Shown here piece by piece: positions 34,756 through 42,789 of a stretch of DNA of 64,000 nt (within the stretch, counting starts at the first letter, position 1; each line of letters begins with the position of its first letter). This stretch comes from Bdellovibrionales bacterium. Lineage in GTDB: Bacteria; Bdellovibrionota; UBA1018; CAIMNF01. The stretch is taken from NCBI GenBank assembly GCA_947502835.1, contig CANNBJ010000005.1:104429-168428 (forward strand), written 5' to 3'. Below the pieces are notes generated by a model. That model was given only the letters and a program-made list of their open reading frames with translations. It searched no databases and was not told where the DNA came from. Position numbers and translations under genes: made by a program.

Positions 34756-34838
34756 AACTCTTGAAAAAGGCGAATCTGCTTTCTGAGCCAGCCAGGGATG
34801 GCGTAAGCGAAAAGAACAGGATGTTCGTGGAGTAAGCC
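34756..34838. repeat. Dispersed structured repeat R1, copy A
   Basis: A 25-base direct repeat of the neighbouring inverted-repeat arm (34756-34780) is followed by the R1 core at 34785-34838. The core shares its sequence with 58090-58145, including an exact AGCGAAAAGAACAGGATGTT block and the GGAGTAAG that follows. It forms two small hairpins: GCCA/TGGC, and GAAC/GTTC around AGGAT. It lies in the gap between the methyltransferase and H1-like genes, which converge. Confidence 0.75.
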
Positions 34839-34904
34839 CTCATGAATGAGAGGATCTATTTTCTCACTCGACCCAGTCATCCGCAGCGAACGGGGTCCGT
34901 TTGC

Positions 34905-35432
34905 TTAGTTTGGACGGGCACGGGCGGCGCGGTTTGCCTTGATTGCTTCGCGCTGGGTAGCCATCACATCGATGATCTCAAGCGCTTCGTAACGAAGGTC
35001 GTTCTCGTAAATGAAACGGTAGAAGTTTTCGATGTCAGGGTGATGGCGGAAGTTTTTGAGCGAACCTGCAGAGGTTTCAGCGCCGGCAGTGGCAGCCGCC
35101 ATCGCAAGGCCGGAAGCTGACATTCCACCCGAGGCAGGAGCCTCGTCTTCCTCTTCTTCTTCATTGCCTTGAGTGGGGGCGATCTCGGCCTTCACTTCAA
35201 TCTTGGTGGATTTCTTGTCATCCTTGGAACCCTTGCTCTTGGTGATTGCGAGTTTCACTTTGGGTTCTGGATTCTTGGTGGATTTTGCCATGGGCTTTCC
35301 CGCGACCTTGGCAGCAGCCTTGACGGGAGCTTTTGCGGAAAGCTTCGATGCTTTCTGGGCTGTGGCCTTTTTGCTTCCTGCGTCTTTTTTCAGGGTTTCT
35401 TTTTTCGCGGTTTCTTTCATCGACTTTGCCAT
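34905..35432 (-). CDS. Histone H1-like Lys/Ala-rich protein with conserved C-terminal helix domain
   Basis: A 175-residue protein from the ATG at 35432, preceded by GGAGG; an upstream TTG would overlap that site. The first 90 residues are extremely Lys/Ala/Ser-rich (KKETLKKDAGSKKATAQKAS, APVKAAAKVAGK) like bacterial H1-type proteins. An acidic run (NEEEEEDEAP) and a Gly/Ala linker follow. The last 55 residues (FRHHPDIENFYRFIYENDLR, then EALEIIDVMATQREAIKANR) form a compact amphipathic helical domain. DNA or RNA binding is likely from the charge; the role of the C-domain is unknown. It is 33 bases downstream of the sigma-54 activator gene. Confidence 0.75.
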   Translation of the reverse strand: MAKSMKETAKKETLKKDAGSKKATAQKASKLSAKAPVKAAAKVAGKPMAKSTKNPEPKVKLAITKSKGSKDDKKSTKIEVKAEIAPTQGNEEEEEDEAPASGGMSASGLAMAAATAGAETSAGSLKNFRHHPDIENFYRFIYENDLRYEALEIIDVMATQREAIKANRAARARPN

Positions 35433-35465
35433 GGGTCTACGTCTCCTCAAGGTTTCGGTGTGGTT

Positions 35466-36854
35466 TTACAGGTTTGCTTCCGTTTTGTCTAAAATTCCGT
35501 ATCGGTGGAGCTTGTTATAAAGGGTTTTGATGGTAATCCCGAGGGATTGCGCGGCGCGCGTCTTGTTTCCCTCAAAATGCCCAAGGCAGCGAAGGATATG
35601 GATGCGTTCCAGCTCCTCGAGCGGCATTTCGACGGGAGGGGCGCTGGTGAGATTCGCATCGAGCCTGGTCCGTCCGCCGCTGCGAATGGAGGAGGGGAGA
35701 TCGCTTGCCTCGATCGAGCTGCCACCAGAAAGAATTCGCATTCGTTCCACCGCATTTTGAAGTTCCCGGATGTTCCCGGGCCAAGGGTGGCTCTTCATCT
35801 GATCGAGGGCTTCTTTTGACATGCGCGACAGAAGGCTCGGCGCGAAATGTTCCATCAGGAGGGGGATGTCGTCCTTGCGGTCCCGAAGGGCCGGAGATTT
35901 CAGGGTAATGGTGTTCAAACGATAGTACAGGTCTTCCCGGAAGCGGCCATTGCGGGATTCCACCTCGAGATCCTTGTTGGTGGCGCTCAGGATTCGGACG
36001 TCCACCTGGAGCGGTTCTTTGCCGCCCACTCGATAAATCTCGCCCTCTTGGAGAAAACGAAGGAGTTTTGACTGAAGAGAGAGAGCCATTTCCCCGATCT
36101 CATCCAGAAAAAGGGTTCCGTGGTTTGCAATTTCAACAAGACCCTTTTTTGTTCCCGTGGCCCCGGTGAAGGAGCCCTTTTCGTGGCCGAAAAGTTCGCT
36201 TTCGAGCAAAGTTTCGGTGATTGCGCCGCAGTTGATTGCGACAAAAGGAAGGTCGCTACGCTCGCTCAATTCATGAATTTTTCTGGCAATCAGCTCTTTC
36301 CCGGTGCCACTTTCACCAAGAATCAACACGGATGCGGTGGTTGGTGCCACACGCGTGATCATTCGTGTGATTTCTTCAAGATTCTTGCTCTGCCCGATGA
36401 TCTGCACCGATCCGGAGGATGAGCGCGTCGATTTTGATTTCTGCTTCACGCCCGCACCCAGGGTAAGGCCCGGGGTTGTTGGTGCGAGGATTCGACCAAG
36501 CTCGGTTGCAGCGAGCTCGATCAGGAGGAGCTCGCTTTGGATCCATTTCTTTTCGGGGTGGCTTGCAAAAAGGATTCCCGTGATCCGATTTTCAAAAATA
36601 CAGGGGACGAGGAACACCTGATTCAGGGGCTCGACCACACTTTGTTTGTTTTTCATGACCTGCTCAAGTGTTCGAGGGTCAAAAGAGGGAAATCCGGGGC
36701 TTGAAAGGAACTGGTCTTTCGGGAGCTCGCCTTTGGAATTTGTTCGCGCGATCGCAAACTTGGCAAAGGATAGTTCCCGGTTCAGAAAATCCAGACTTCC
36801 GTCGAATTCATCATTGAGCTTTCGAATGAGAGTGAGTGCGGAAGTGGTTCCCAT
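35466..36854 (-). CDS. Sigma-54-dependent transcriptional activator (GAF-AAA+-Fis HTH)
   Basis: A 462-residue regulator. Residues 1-130 look like a GAF sensor domain. The AAA+ domain has Walker A GESGTGKE, the sigma-54 contact loop as GSFTGA (Ala to Ser relative to GAFTGA), Walker [12 protein letters not shown] and the arginine-finger region [10 protein letters not shown]. The C-terminal [24 protein letters not shown] is a Fis-type helix-turn-helix. With no receiver domain it is not a classical response regulator; a ligand or partner protein probably acts through the GAF domain. The H1-like gene follows it. No sigma-54 (GG-N10-GC) promoter was identified with confidence nearby. Confidence 0.93.
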   Translation of the reverse strand: MGTTSALTLIRKLNDEFDGSLDFLNRELSFAKFAIARTNSKGELPKDQFLSSPGFPSFDPRTLEQVMKNKQSVVEPLNQVFLVPCIFENRITGILFASHPEKKWIQSELLLIELAATELGRILAPTTPGLTLGAGVKQKSKSTRSSSGSVQIIGQSKNLEEITRMITRVAPTTASVLILGESGTGKELIARKIHELSERSDLPFVAINCGAITETLLESELFGHEKGSFTGATGTKKGLVEIANHGTLFLDEIGEMALSLQSKLLRFLQEGEIYRVGGKEPLQVDVRILSATNKDLEVESRNGRFREDLYYRLNTITLKSPALRDRKDDIPLLMEHFAPSLLSRMSKEALDQMKSHPWPGNIRELQNAVERMRILSGGSSIEASDLPSSIRSGGRTRLDANLTSAPPVEMPLEELERIHILRCLGHFEGNKTRAAQSLGITIKTLYNKLHRYGILDKTEANL

Positions 36855-36964
36855 AAGGCTTCGCGATGATACACGCGCCGTGTAAAAATTGCAATCTAAA
36901 AATTGATTAAAAAGATTGGTTTTAGCTCGCGTTCAATGAAATCAGTTTTAGAGATTCCCTGAAG

Positions 36965-36973
36965 TGGTACTAT
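36965..36973 (+). promoter_or_regulatory. Candidate extended -10 promoter of the LemA operon
   Basis: TGGTACTAT fits an extended -10 element. Initiation about seven bases downstream would fall after the first in-frame ATG (36977) but before the GAGGAG and ATG 37010. This supports the later start for the first LemA gene. Confidence 0.4.
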
Positions 36974-37009
36974 CTTATGAAACAGTTAAACATAGAGGAG
37001 CGGCTCCCC

Positions 37010-37579
37010 ATGGTGATGATCGTGTCGGTTGTTTCGGTTTTGGTTGGATTGATCGTATTGATCTCCGGAATCTCGATGTACAACAACCTCATCGCATTGA
37101 AGAACCGGGCTGATCTTGCTTGGGCCAACATCGACGTGATCCTAAAGCAAAGGTTCGATGAGATACCGTCCCTGATTGAGGTGCTTGAGCAAGCCGCCCA
37201 GTATGAAAAATCTGTGATCGAAAAGGTCGCTGAAGCCCGGACCCGTTACGGAGGTGCCCGAAACGATCGGCAGAAACTCGAGGCATCAAATGAATTGTCA
37301 CTTGCGCTTTCCGGGGTATTTGCGATTGGCGAGGCATATCCGGATCTCAAGGCAAATGCACAGTTTACTCACATTCTTAACCGCCTGAGCGGACTCGAGG
37401 ACCAACTCTCGGATCGTCGCGAATCCTACAATGATACCGTGACTTTGTGGAATACGGCGATTACACAATTTCCCGAAGTGTTCATTGCGCCCATGTTCGG
37501 TTTCCAGGCGAAGCCCTTGTTCAAAGTCAGCGAAGCCGAGAAAGCAAGACCCAGTCTCAAGATGAATCTGGGCGTGTGA
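37010..37579 (+). CDS. LemA-family membrane protein (first copy)
   Basis: A 189-residue LemA protein. One N-terminal membrane helix (VMIVSVVSVLVGLIVLISGI) is followed by the hallmark NLIALKNRADLAWANIDVIL and KQRFDEIPSLIEVL, then long helices. The ATG at 37010 is chosen because AGAGGAG lies nine bases upstream; an ATG at 36977 would add 11 residues but overlaps a candidate promoter. LemA proteins are anchored with the helical domain outside the cytoplasm; their function is poorly defined. It is followed three bases later by a second LemA gene, then a GIDE and a DUF2752 gene. Confidence 0.9.
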   Translation: MVMIVSVVSVLVGLIVLISGISMYNNLIALKNRADLAWANIDVILKQRFDEIPSLIEVLEQAAQYEKSVIEKVAEARTRYGGARNDRQKLEASNELSLALSGVFAIGEAYPDLKANAQFTHILNRLSGLEDQLSDRRESYNDTVTLWNTAITQFPEVFIAPMFGFQAKPLFKVSEAEKARPSLKMNLGV

Positions 37580-37582
37580 TCC

Positions 37583-38143
37583 ATGCCCGGATTCCTTTCC
37601 TTGCATCCGGAGATTGCTTTGTTCCTCGCCTTGGTTGCAGGAATTCTTGTAATATCGCTGATTGCGGTCTTCAATGGGATCGTTTCTCTTCAGAATCAGG
37701 TTGATCGGGCCTGGTCGAACATCGATGTGATTCTAAAGCAACGATTTGATGAGATTCCAGCCCTGATCCGGGTTCTGGAATCGAGCGCTCACTTTGAGCA
37801 AGCGTTGATCAGCAGGATCATCGAGGCGAGAGCCAGATATGGATCCGCATCCAACCCGGAGCAGAAGGTCCGTGCCCATCGGGCTGCAAGCGTTGCCTTG
37901 AATCATGTGTTTGCGATCAGGGAAGCGTTTCCCGATTTACGTTCCAGTACTGATTTCATGCATCTTCAAAAGAGGCTTTCCGAACTCGATACTCAGATCG
38001 CTGGCCGCAGGGAGGTTTACAATGAGGCAGTCAGCAATTGGAACACCAAGATTACGACGTTTCCCGGAATCCTGTTCAGGAGCCGAATGGGTCTTGAAGA
38101 AAAGGAACTGTTTATCCCGTTGGATTCGGGGGGCCGGTCGTGA
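37583..38143 (+). CDS. LemA-family membrane protein (second copy)
   Basis: A 186-residue paralogue of the upstream gene. The segment VDRAWSNIDVILKQRFDEIP is nearly identical to copy one. A membrane helix at 12-32 (LFLALVAGILVISLIAVFNG) anchors it, and the helical region shows the same QxxYGxAxNxxQKxxA-type pattern. The tandem pair looks like a local duplication that has since diverged. Its stop overlaps the GTG start of the GIDE gene by four bases (GTGA), a sign of translational coupling. Confidence 0.9.
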   Translation: MPGFLSLHPEIALFLALVAGILVISLIAVFNGIVSLQNQVDRAWSNIDVILKQRFDEIPALIRVLESSAHFEQALISRIIEARARYGSASNPEQKVRAHRAASVALNHVFAIREAFPDLRSSTDFMHLQKRLSELDTQIAGRREVYNEAVSNWNTKITTFPGILFRSRMGLEEKELFIPLDSGGRS

Positions 38144-38862
38144 TCCGGGGTGATTCAAACGATGGGGCGATCATCATCGTGCTTGCTGCGATTGGTTGGG
38201 GGTTCATGGTGGTTGGTTACCGAAGATTCCGCTTCAAGCAGTGGGTTCAGGATCTTCCCACATCGCGGATCGGAACCGCAGCGCAAGGTCTCATCGAGGT
38301 GCAGGGTCGTGCTACCGCATATCGTGGGCAGATCTTCGCATCGATTACTGGGCGGAGTTCGGTTTATCTCAAATGTCACATCGAGGAGTGGCAATCCGGC
38401 AGGAAGTCCGGATGGAAATCCATTCATTCCTCAACGCACGGAGTGGAGTTTCTTGTGACGGATTCGAGTGGCATTGCGCATGTTCGTGTCTCCGGGGCGC
38501 AACTTGTCCTGAATTGCGAAACCCACGAAACAAAATCGAATGAAACGGAACTCAGTGTCGAGGGGCTTCCCGGATTTACCGGATTCAGCAAGGGGAGGCG
38601 CTATCGAATCCATGAGGAAAAGATTCTGGTGGGTGAGCCCGTCACGGTGATTGGGGATTTCAGGGCTGTTCACCTCGATTCCGATCTCAAGTTGTCGGGC
38701 GGTTTTCGGAAGAGTCGCGCGCATCCCTTCCTCATTTCGGACAATCACCAAACAGAACTCCTGGAAAAGTTGTCACACGGAGTTCCCATGATGATTTTAG
38801 GTGCCGCGCTTGTGTCGGTAGCTTTCTGCTTGTTTTTGAGCCTCGGGAGGGGCGTCAGATGA
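38140..38862 (+). CDS. GIDE-domain membrane protein
   Basis: A 240-residue protein with an N-terminal membrane helix (IIIVLAAIGWGFMVVGY) and a C-terminal one (MMILGAALVSVAFCLFLSLG). The central part has the GIDE pattern: LPTSRIGTAAQGLIEVQGRA, an exposed-strand segment, VEFLVTDSSGIAHVRVSGAQ and YRIHEEKILVGEPVTVIGDF. This domain is known from mitochondrial MAPL/MUL1 and from bacterial proteins that often neighbour LemA genes. No RING domain is present, so ligase activity is not implied. It starts at GTG overlapping the LemA stop and ends overlapping the next ATG (ATGA). Confidence 0.82.
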   Translation: MIRGDSNDGAIIIVLAAIGWGFMVVGYRRFRFKQWVQDLPTSRIGTAAQGLIEVQGRATAYRGQIFASITGRSSVYLKCHIEEWQSGRKSGWKSIHSSTHGVEFLVTDSSGIAHVRVSGAQLVLNCETHETKSNETELSVEGLPGFTGFSKGRRYRIHEEKILVGEPVTVIGDFRAVHLDSDLKLSGGFRKSRAHPFLISDNHQTELLEKLSHGVPMMILGAALVSVAFCLFLSLGRGVR

Positions 38863-39176
38863 ATGCTGGAATTTTTCCCGAAAAGGAGAGTCTCCTGGCG
38901 CATCTTGATTCACTTCCCCCGGTGTGTCCTTTAAGGATCTTTCTTGGATTGAAGTGTGCCTTTTGCGGCATGACCCATGCTTTTGTCCATTTGCTGTATC
39001 TTGATTTTCACGAGGCCTACAAGGCCAATGCCCTCTCGATCCCGCTTGCGACAGGGTTGGTTTTGGCACCACTTTTCATGCTCATCCGGTACCCTTGGCG
39101 CCCCAAGCTTTCCTCCCGTGGAGTTGTCTTGAGTATTCTCGTGCTTGGAGTGTACGCGGTTTTCCGAAACCTTTAG
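38859..39176 (+). CDS. DUF2752 small membrane protein
   Basis: A 105-residue protein with the DUF2752 motif CPLRIFLGLKCAFCGMTHAF (family consensus C-P...G-x-x-C-P-x-C-G-x-T-R-A) and two membrane helices after it. The family is uncharacterised. The ATGA overlap makes it the fourth gene of the LemA operon. Its end overlaps the convergent metallopeptidase gene by four bases. Confidence 0.82.
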   Translation: MNAGIFPEKESLLAHLDSLPPVCPLRIFLGLKCAFCGMTHAFVHLLYLDFHEAYKANALSIPLATGLVLAPLFMLIRYPWRPKLSSRGVVLSILVLGVYAVFRNL

Positions 39177-42106
39177 ATCAAGTCGGCAGCCTGAATGGAC
39201 AGGAACAGCAATGAAGAGCCTCCGAACTCCTTCCGGAGTCCCTCTTGGAACTCAAGATTGAAGCGCAGGGGCAGCCGCAGTAACAGCTGTGTGTCGATGC
39301 TGAGTCCAAGACCAACGGAAGGCAGAACCCTTGAAGCACCATCCACCTGCGGAAAGAGCACGGACTCCGCAAACACAAACCCATGGCTCTGCTTGAAAAA
39401 CGCAGGCACCGTATCACTCAAACCCAGAAAGAACCGTGAGATCGGGAAATGAAAATCAAGTGCTGCGACTCCCGCATTTTTATCGAGGGGAATGAGGTCG
39501 CTGTTGGAGTAACCGCGGAATGCGATGCGGGAGAACGAAAGCTCATCGCCGCGATCGAAAAAATTCGTATTCAGTTTGTCGATCAGCAAGGTTCTGTCGA
39601 CGCTCCTGCTTGAACCCAGCCATTGGGCTTTCGAACGGAGAACGAAATGGTTTCCAAGGCCGATATAGTGATTCCAGCCCACCTGGTATTTGAGCAGCGA
39701 CCCCTGATTGAGGTCGAAGGCGTTTCGGGCGCGAATGAATGCATCGTGCCCGAATTCCGGCATGAACGCCAGGCGAGTGGTCCGCGCATTGGTGAAGGAA
39801 AGGGAGGCGCCGATTCCCGGGACATAGGGGTTTGCGTACTGGAAGTCGTTTCGTGCAATTCTTTCACCGGTCTCGACATCAGAGACCCGATTCCAGGAAT
39901 TGAAGACCGACAGGGCCGGTGTGAGCCGGCTTCGGGCCCAGAGAAGCGGGTAGGATGCCGAGATTTCCGCAGTGGTGGTGCGTTTGTAAAAGTCGCGCGG
40001 ATTGTTCGTGATGTCATACACGGCAGTCGATGTGCCCGCAAAAAAATCAAATACAGGCCGGGTGGTGTAGAGGGTGTATGCAAGCGCGCCGTCGAAATTT
40101 CCAAGGAGCGAGTTGTAGCTTCCCACGAGGCTGTATTGATGTTGTCCGGTGGTGTCGAATCCAAGGGCGTAGGCACCGAAGGTTGAGCCCAAAGCGCCCT
40201 GATAGGCAAAAAACGGGGACCAGCTCCGCGGTGCAAGGCTTGAAAGCGGAGAGTAATCTTTCAGGGAGGCTCCCTCCAACTTCAATGAAGAAGAAGCAAG
40301 GGCCTCGGGAAGGGGAGCGGGAGCGTCCGGAGTCGCAAGCGTTTCCTCATCAAGGTCGTCTGCATCCCCTGCCTTGAATTGAACCAGCTGATACCCCTCC
40401 GAGGTCATGAGGTTTCCGCAGAGTGAGCCCGTGGGTGTGAAGAAAGGGAAGATCGTCCCTGAAATCACATTGGTCACACGATGGGATTGCCCTTTCTTCC
40501 ATTCGTAGATGTTTTCGATTCCGGTGCGATTGGAAACATAAAAGATCCGTCCTTGGTGGGCCACGGGATAGCGATTCATCTGGCCATCCCGAATCAGGGT
40601 TCTCGAAGATGCGCTTGTGGTGTTCGCGGAAACGATGGTTGATTCGGTGGCGCCATGTTCCTGATTCGAGAAGATCACTTCTGATGCATTCAGGAACTTC
40701 GGACCTCCCGTGATCGCAAACTTGCCGGGAGTGAACACGACACGGGTTTCCCCGAGGGAGATCCGTTCTCCGTCCGTGAGCAGGGGGGCGGATTCGATCC
40801 TGGGTGTGGCATGTTCCACGCTGAGCCAAGCAATGGTTTTCCCATCCGGAGAGATTGCCGGGTCCTTTGCTCTTTTGCCCGAGGTGAGCTGGTCGGAAGA
40901 TCCGGTTTCGATGTTGTAGGCGAAAAGATCGGAGTACAGAGAGTAGCTGTGTTCCCGGACCAGCGCACTGAAGAGGAGGTGCTTTGAGTCGGGGGTGAAG
41001 GCCACGCCGACACCGAGAATTTTTTCATCCAAGGCGCGCTTCTCTCCCGTCCTCACATTCCGAAGAACAAGCCTGGTCCGGTCATCGAGTGATGTTTCGG
41101 TATAGGCGAGCCATTGACCGTCGGGTGACCATGCGGCAGAGAGGGCGGAGAAATCGCTTCTTGCGATCACTTCATGGGGAGTCTCTCCACTTTTGACCAC
41201 CGCTTTGATCTGCTCTCCCATCCGGAGTTCGGTCTCGCGGGTGAAATTGTCCCAGTAGTCCTTCCAGCTCCGGTTCATCACATTTCCGAGATTTCCCTCG
41301 ATGAAGTACGGTACTCGGGAGGAGGATGCCATGGAAAGGTCGCCCAGGGCGGATTCCGGATTCTCGGAGGCAATCTTGTCCTTCGCAAACTGATGCAGGA
41401 GGTGGTACCCGAAAAGATACGGGATCTCGCCCCCCGGAAAATAGGGGTAATCTCCGTTCACCCGATCCAGCGTGAGTCCGTCGGAAGCATCCTGATCCAG
41501 TTTTCCTTCGTGAATGAAGGCTCGAAGAATGGATTCCCAATAGGGACTGCGTCCACGGCCAAGACGCGTGGTTCGCGTTTCCATGTAAACGGCGAGGCCC
41601 TCGATCATCCACATCGGGAGCAGGCCGTTGGGGCGGACTCCATCACCGAACACCAGCCGAAGTCCTTCCATCCATCCGGTGGTGGGATCGATGTTGAGAA
41701 AGTGTGTGTATTCGTGGAAGACCAGCAGTTTGATCCAGTCTTCGGTATAGGAAGTCGAAAACCAAGTTTCCGGAGGTGTGGCCACAAGGACCATGCCGAC
41801 CCGGAGCGCCGGCATGCTGAACCCGTTTGCTGCATCTTCATTGTCGGCGATGAGCACATTCGCCCTCTCTCTCGGGGTCCACTTCAGGATCGGCTGAAGG
41901 ATCGCGTGCGCCTGTTCGAAGTATCCTGCGGCTTTCTCCGTGAACTCGAAATACCCGTCCGCATAAATGAAATGGAAATGCTCCGTATCGAAGGTCTTGT
42001 AGCGGGTGTAGGGAGAGAGTCCTGCGGTTTCAAGGTAGCTCGGGATGCTAGCGCACGAGGCGAGAATCGCAGAAACGCACACGAGGAGGAGATTCTTGAG
42101 TTTCAT
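39173..42106 (-). CDS. Lipoprotein fusing a gluzincin peptidase, TolB-like propeller and outer-membrane barrel
   Basis: A 977-residue protein. The ATG at 42106 gives a perfect lipoprotein signal ending LASC (Cys18). Residues 40-210 form a peptidase-MA-like domain with HEYTH (131-135) and WMIEGLAVY, whose Glu169 is the probable third zinc ligand. Residues of about 310-620 hold TolB/WD40-like blades (AAWSPDGQWLAYTE, FTPDSKHLLFSA, AISPDGKTIAWLS, GRIFYVSNRTGIENIYEW). From about 650 the sequence is aromatic-rich strands, ending with a surface-antigen/BamA-like barrel (FRGYSNSDLIPLDKNAGVAA, LDFHFPISRFFLG). Such a layout would place a protease and a propeller at an outer-membrane pore. It overlaps ygfZ by four bases. 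Confidence 0.85.
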   Translation of the reverse strand: MKLKNLLLVCVSAILASCASIPSYLETAGLSPYTRYKTFDTEHFHFIYADGYFEFTEKAAGYFEQAHAILQPILKWTPRERANVLIADNEDAANGFSMPALRVGMVLVATPPETWFSTSYTEDWIKLLVFHEYTHFLNIDPTTGWMEGLRLVFGDGVRPNGLLPMWMIEGLAVYMETRTTRLGRGRSPYWESILRAFIHEGKLDQDASDGLTLDRVNGDYPYFPGGEIPYLFGYHLLHQFAKDKIASENPESALGDLSMASSSRVPYFIEGNLGNVMNRSWKDYWDNFTRETELRMGEQIKAVVKSGETPHEVIARSDFSALSAAWSPDGQWLAYTETSLDDRTRLVLRNVRTGEKRALDEKILGVGVAFTPDSKHLLFSALVREHSYSLYSDLFAYNIETGSSDQLTSGKRAKDPAISPDGKTIAWLSVEHATPRIESAPLLTDGERISLGETRVVFTPGKFAITGGPKFLNASEVIFSNQEHGATESTIVSANTTSASSRTLIRDGQMNRYPVAHQGRIFYVSNRTGIENIYEWKKGQSHRVTNVISGTIFPFFTPTGSLCGNLMTSEGYQLVQFKAGDADDLDEETLATPDAPAPLPEALASSSLKLEGASLKDYSPLSSLAPRSWSPFFAYQGALGSTFGAYALGFDTTGQHQYSLVGSYNSLLGNFDGALAYTLYTTRPVFDFFAGTSTAVYDITNNPRDFYKRTTTAEISASYPLLWARSRLTPALSVFNSWNRVSDVETGERIARNDFQYANPYVPGIGASLSFTNARTTRLAFMPEFGHDAFIRARNAFDLNQGSLLKYQVGWNHYIGLGNHFVLRSKAQWLGSSRSVDRTLLIDKLNTNFFDRGDELSFSRIAFRGYSNSDLIPLDKNAGVAALDFHFPISRFFLGLSDTVPAFFKQSHGFVFAESVLFPQVDGASRVLPSVGLGLSIDTQLLLRLPLRFNLEFQEGLRKEFGGSSLLFLSIQAADLI

Positions 42107-42759
42107 TCGGCCACCTTTTCCACCACCCATTCCCGGGCGTTGATCAAAATGCGTTGTCCTGCCTTGCAATGGGTTCTTTTCAGGATCGCAAGTCCCTCTC
42201 CCTGATGCGTGGAGGTGAGAGTCCCTGCCTCCCGTCCCTCGGAATCAAGAACGGGTGCCGGAGTTTCCGGTTCGTCCCTGCCACCAGAACTCCGCACAAG
42301 GCAAAGCCTCCGCGCGGGTGAGCCCAGGGAAATGATCTTTTCGATGACTTCCTGACCCGGGTAACAGCCCTTCTGGTCCGCGATCGCGCTTTTCAGGTTC
42401 ACCTCGAGCGGATTGGTGGTGCCATCCGGTTTGAACTCGAACCCTTCTTTCGGAATCAGTGCGCGAATCCGTTCAGACTCGGGAGTGCGTTCTTCGTTGA
42501 GGAGTGGAAGCGGCTCGATCTGATACCGCTCGGCGAAGGTGTAATGTTCGAGGTGGGCGAGGAATTCGTCTTCGAAGCGGATCTCGAGCTCTCCGTGCTG
42601 GATCAGGATTGCATCGAAGAAGCTCAGGATCTTTCCTTGGGGATTCAGGATCAAGCCTTGCGTTGGAACGCCGGGAGCGAGGCTCGCAATGTCCGCTGAA
42701 CTAATTCGATGGAGGAGTTCGAGACCGGCCTGGCCTTTCAGTAAAACCCTTTGTTTCAT
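42103..42759 (-). CDS. ygfZ: YgfZ/GcvT-like folate-binding protein
   Basis: A 218-residue protein from the ATG at 42759 (MKQRVLLKGQAGLELLHRIS); an ATG at 42777 would add six residues. The motif KGCYPGQEVIEKI near residue 138 is the YgfZ signature with the conserved Cys. YgfZ proteins act with tetrahydrofolate in repair or assembly of some iron-sulfur enzymes, including MiaB-type radical SAM enzymes. RimO, of that class, is encoded 3 kb away. It is somewhat shorter than E. coli YgfZ (326). Its end overlaps the lipoprotein start, so the two are coupled although functionally unrelated. Confidence 0.85.
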   Translation of the reverse strand: MKQRVLLKGQAGLELLHRISSADIASLAPGVPTQGLILNPQGKILSFFDAILIQHGELEIRFEDEFLAHLEHYTFAERYQIEPLPLLNEERTPESERIRALIPKEGFEFKPDGTTNPLEVNLKSAIADQKGCYPGQEVIEKIISLGSPARRLCLVRSSGGRDEPETPAPVLDSEGREAGTLTSTHQGEGLAILKRTHCKAGQRILINAREWVVEKVAE

Positions 42760-42789
42760 CGTGTCTTTAGAGTACATTATTTCGAATTT

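Noticed and set aside
35466-36854. GSFTGA instead of GAFTGA in the sigma-54 activator as a loss of function
   Set aside because: Serine at this position occurs in active members of the family, and all other motifs are intact.
41174-42205. 343-residue plus-strand open frame opposite the metallopeptidase lipoprotein
   Set aside because: The minus-strand frame has a lipobox, HEYTH and propeller motifs; the opposite frame has none.
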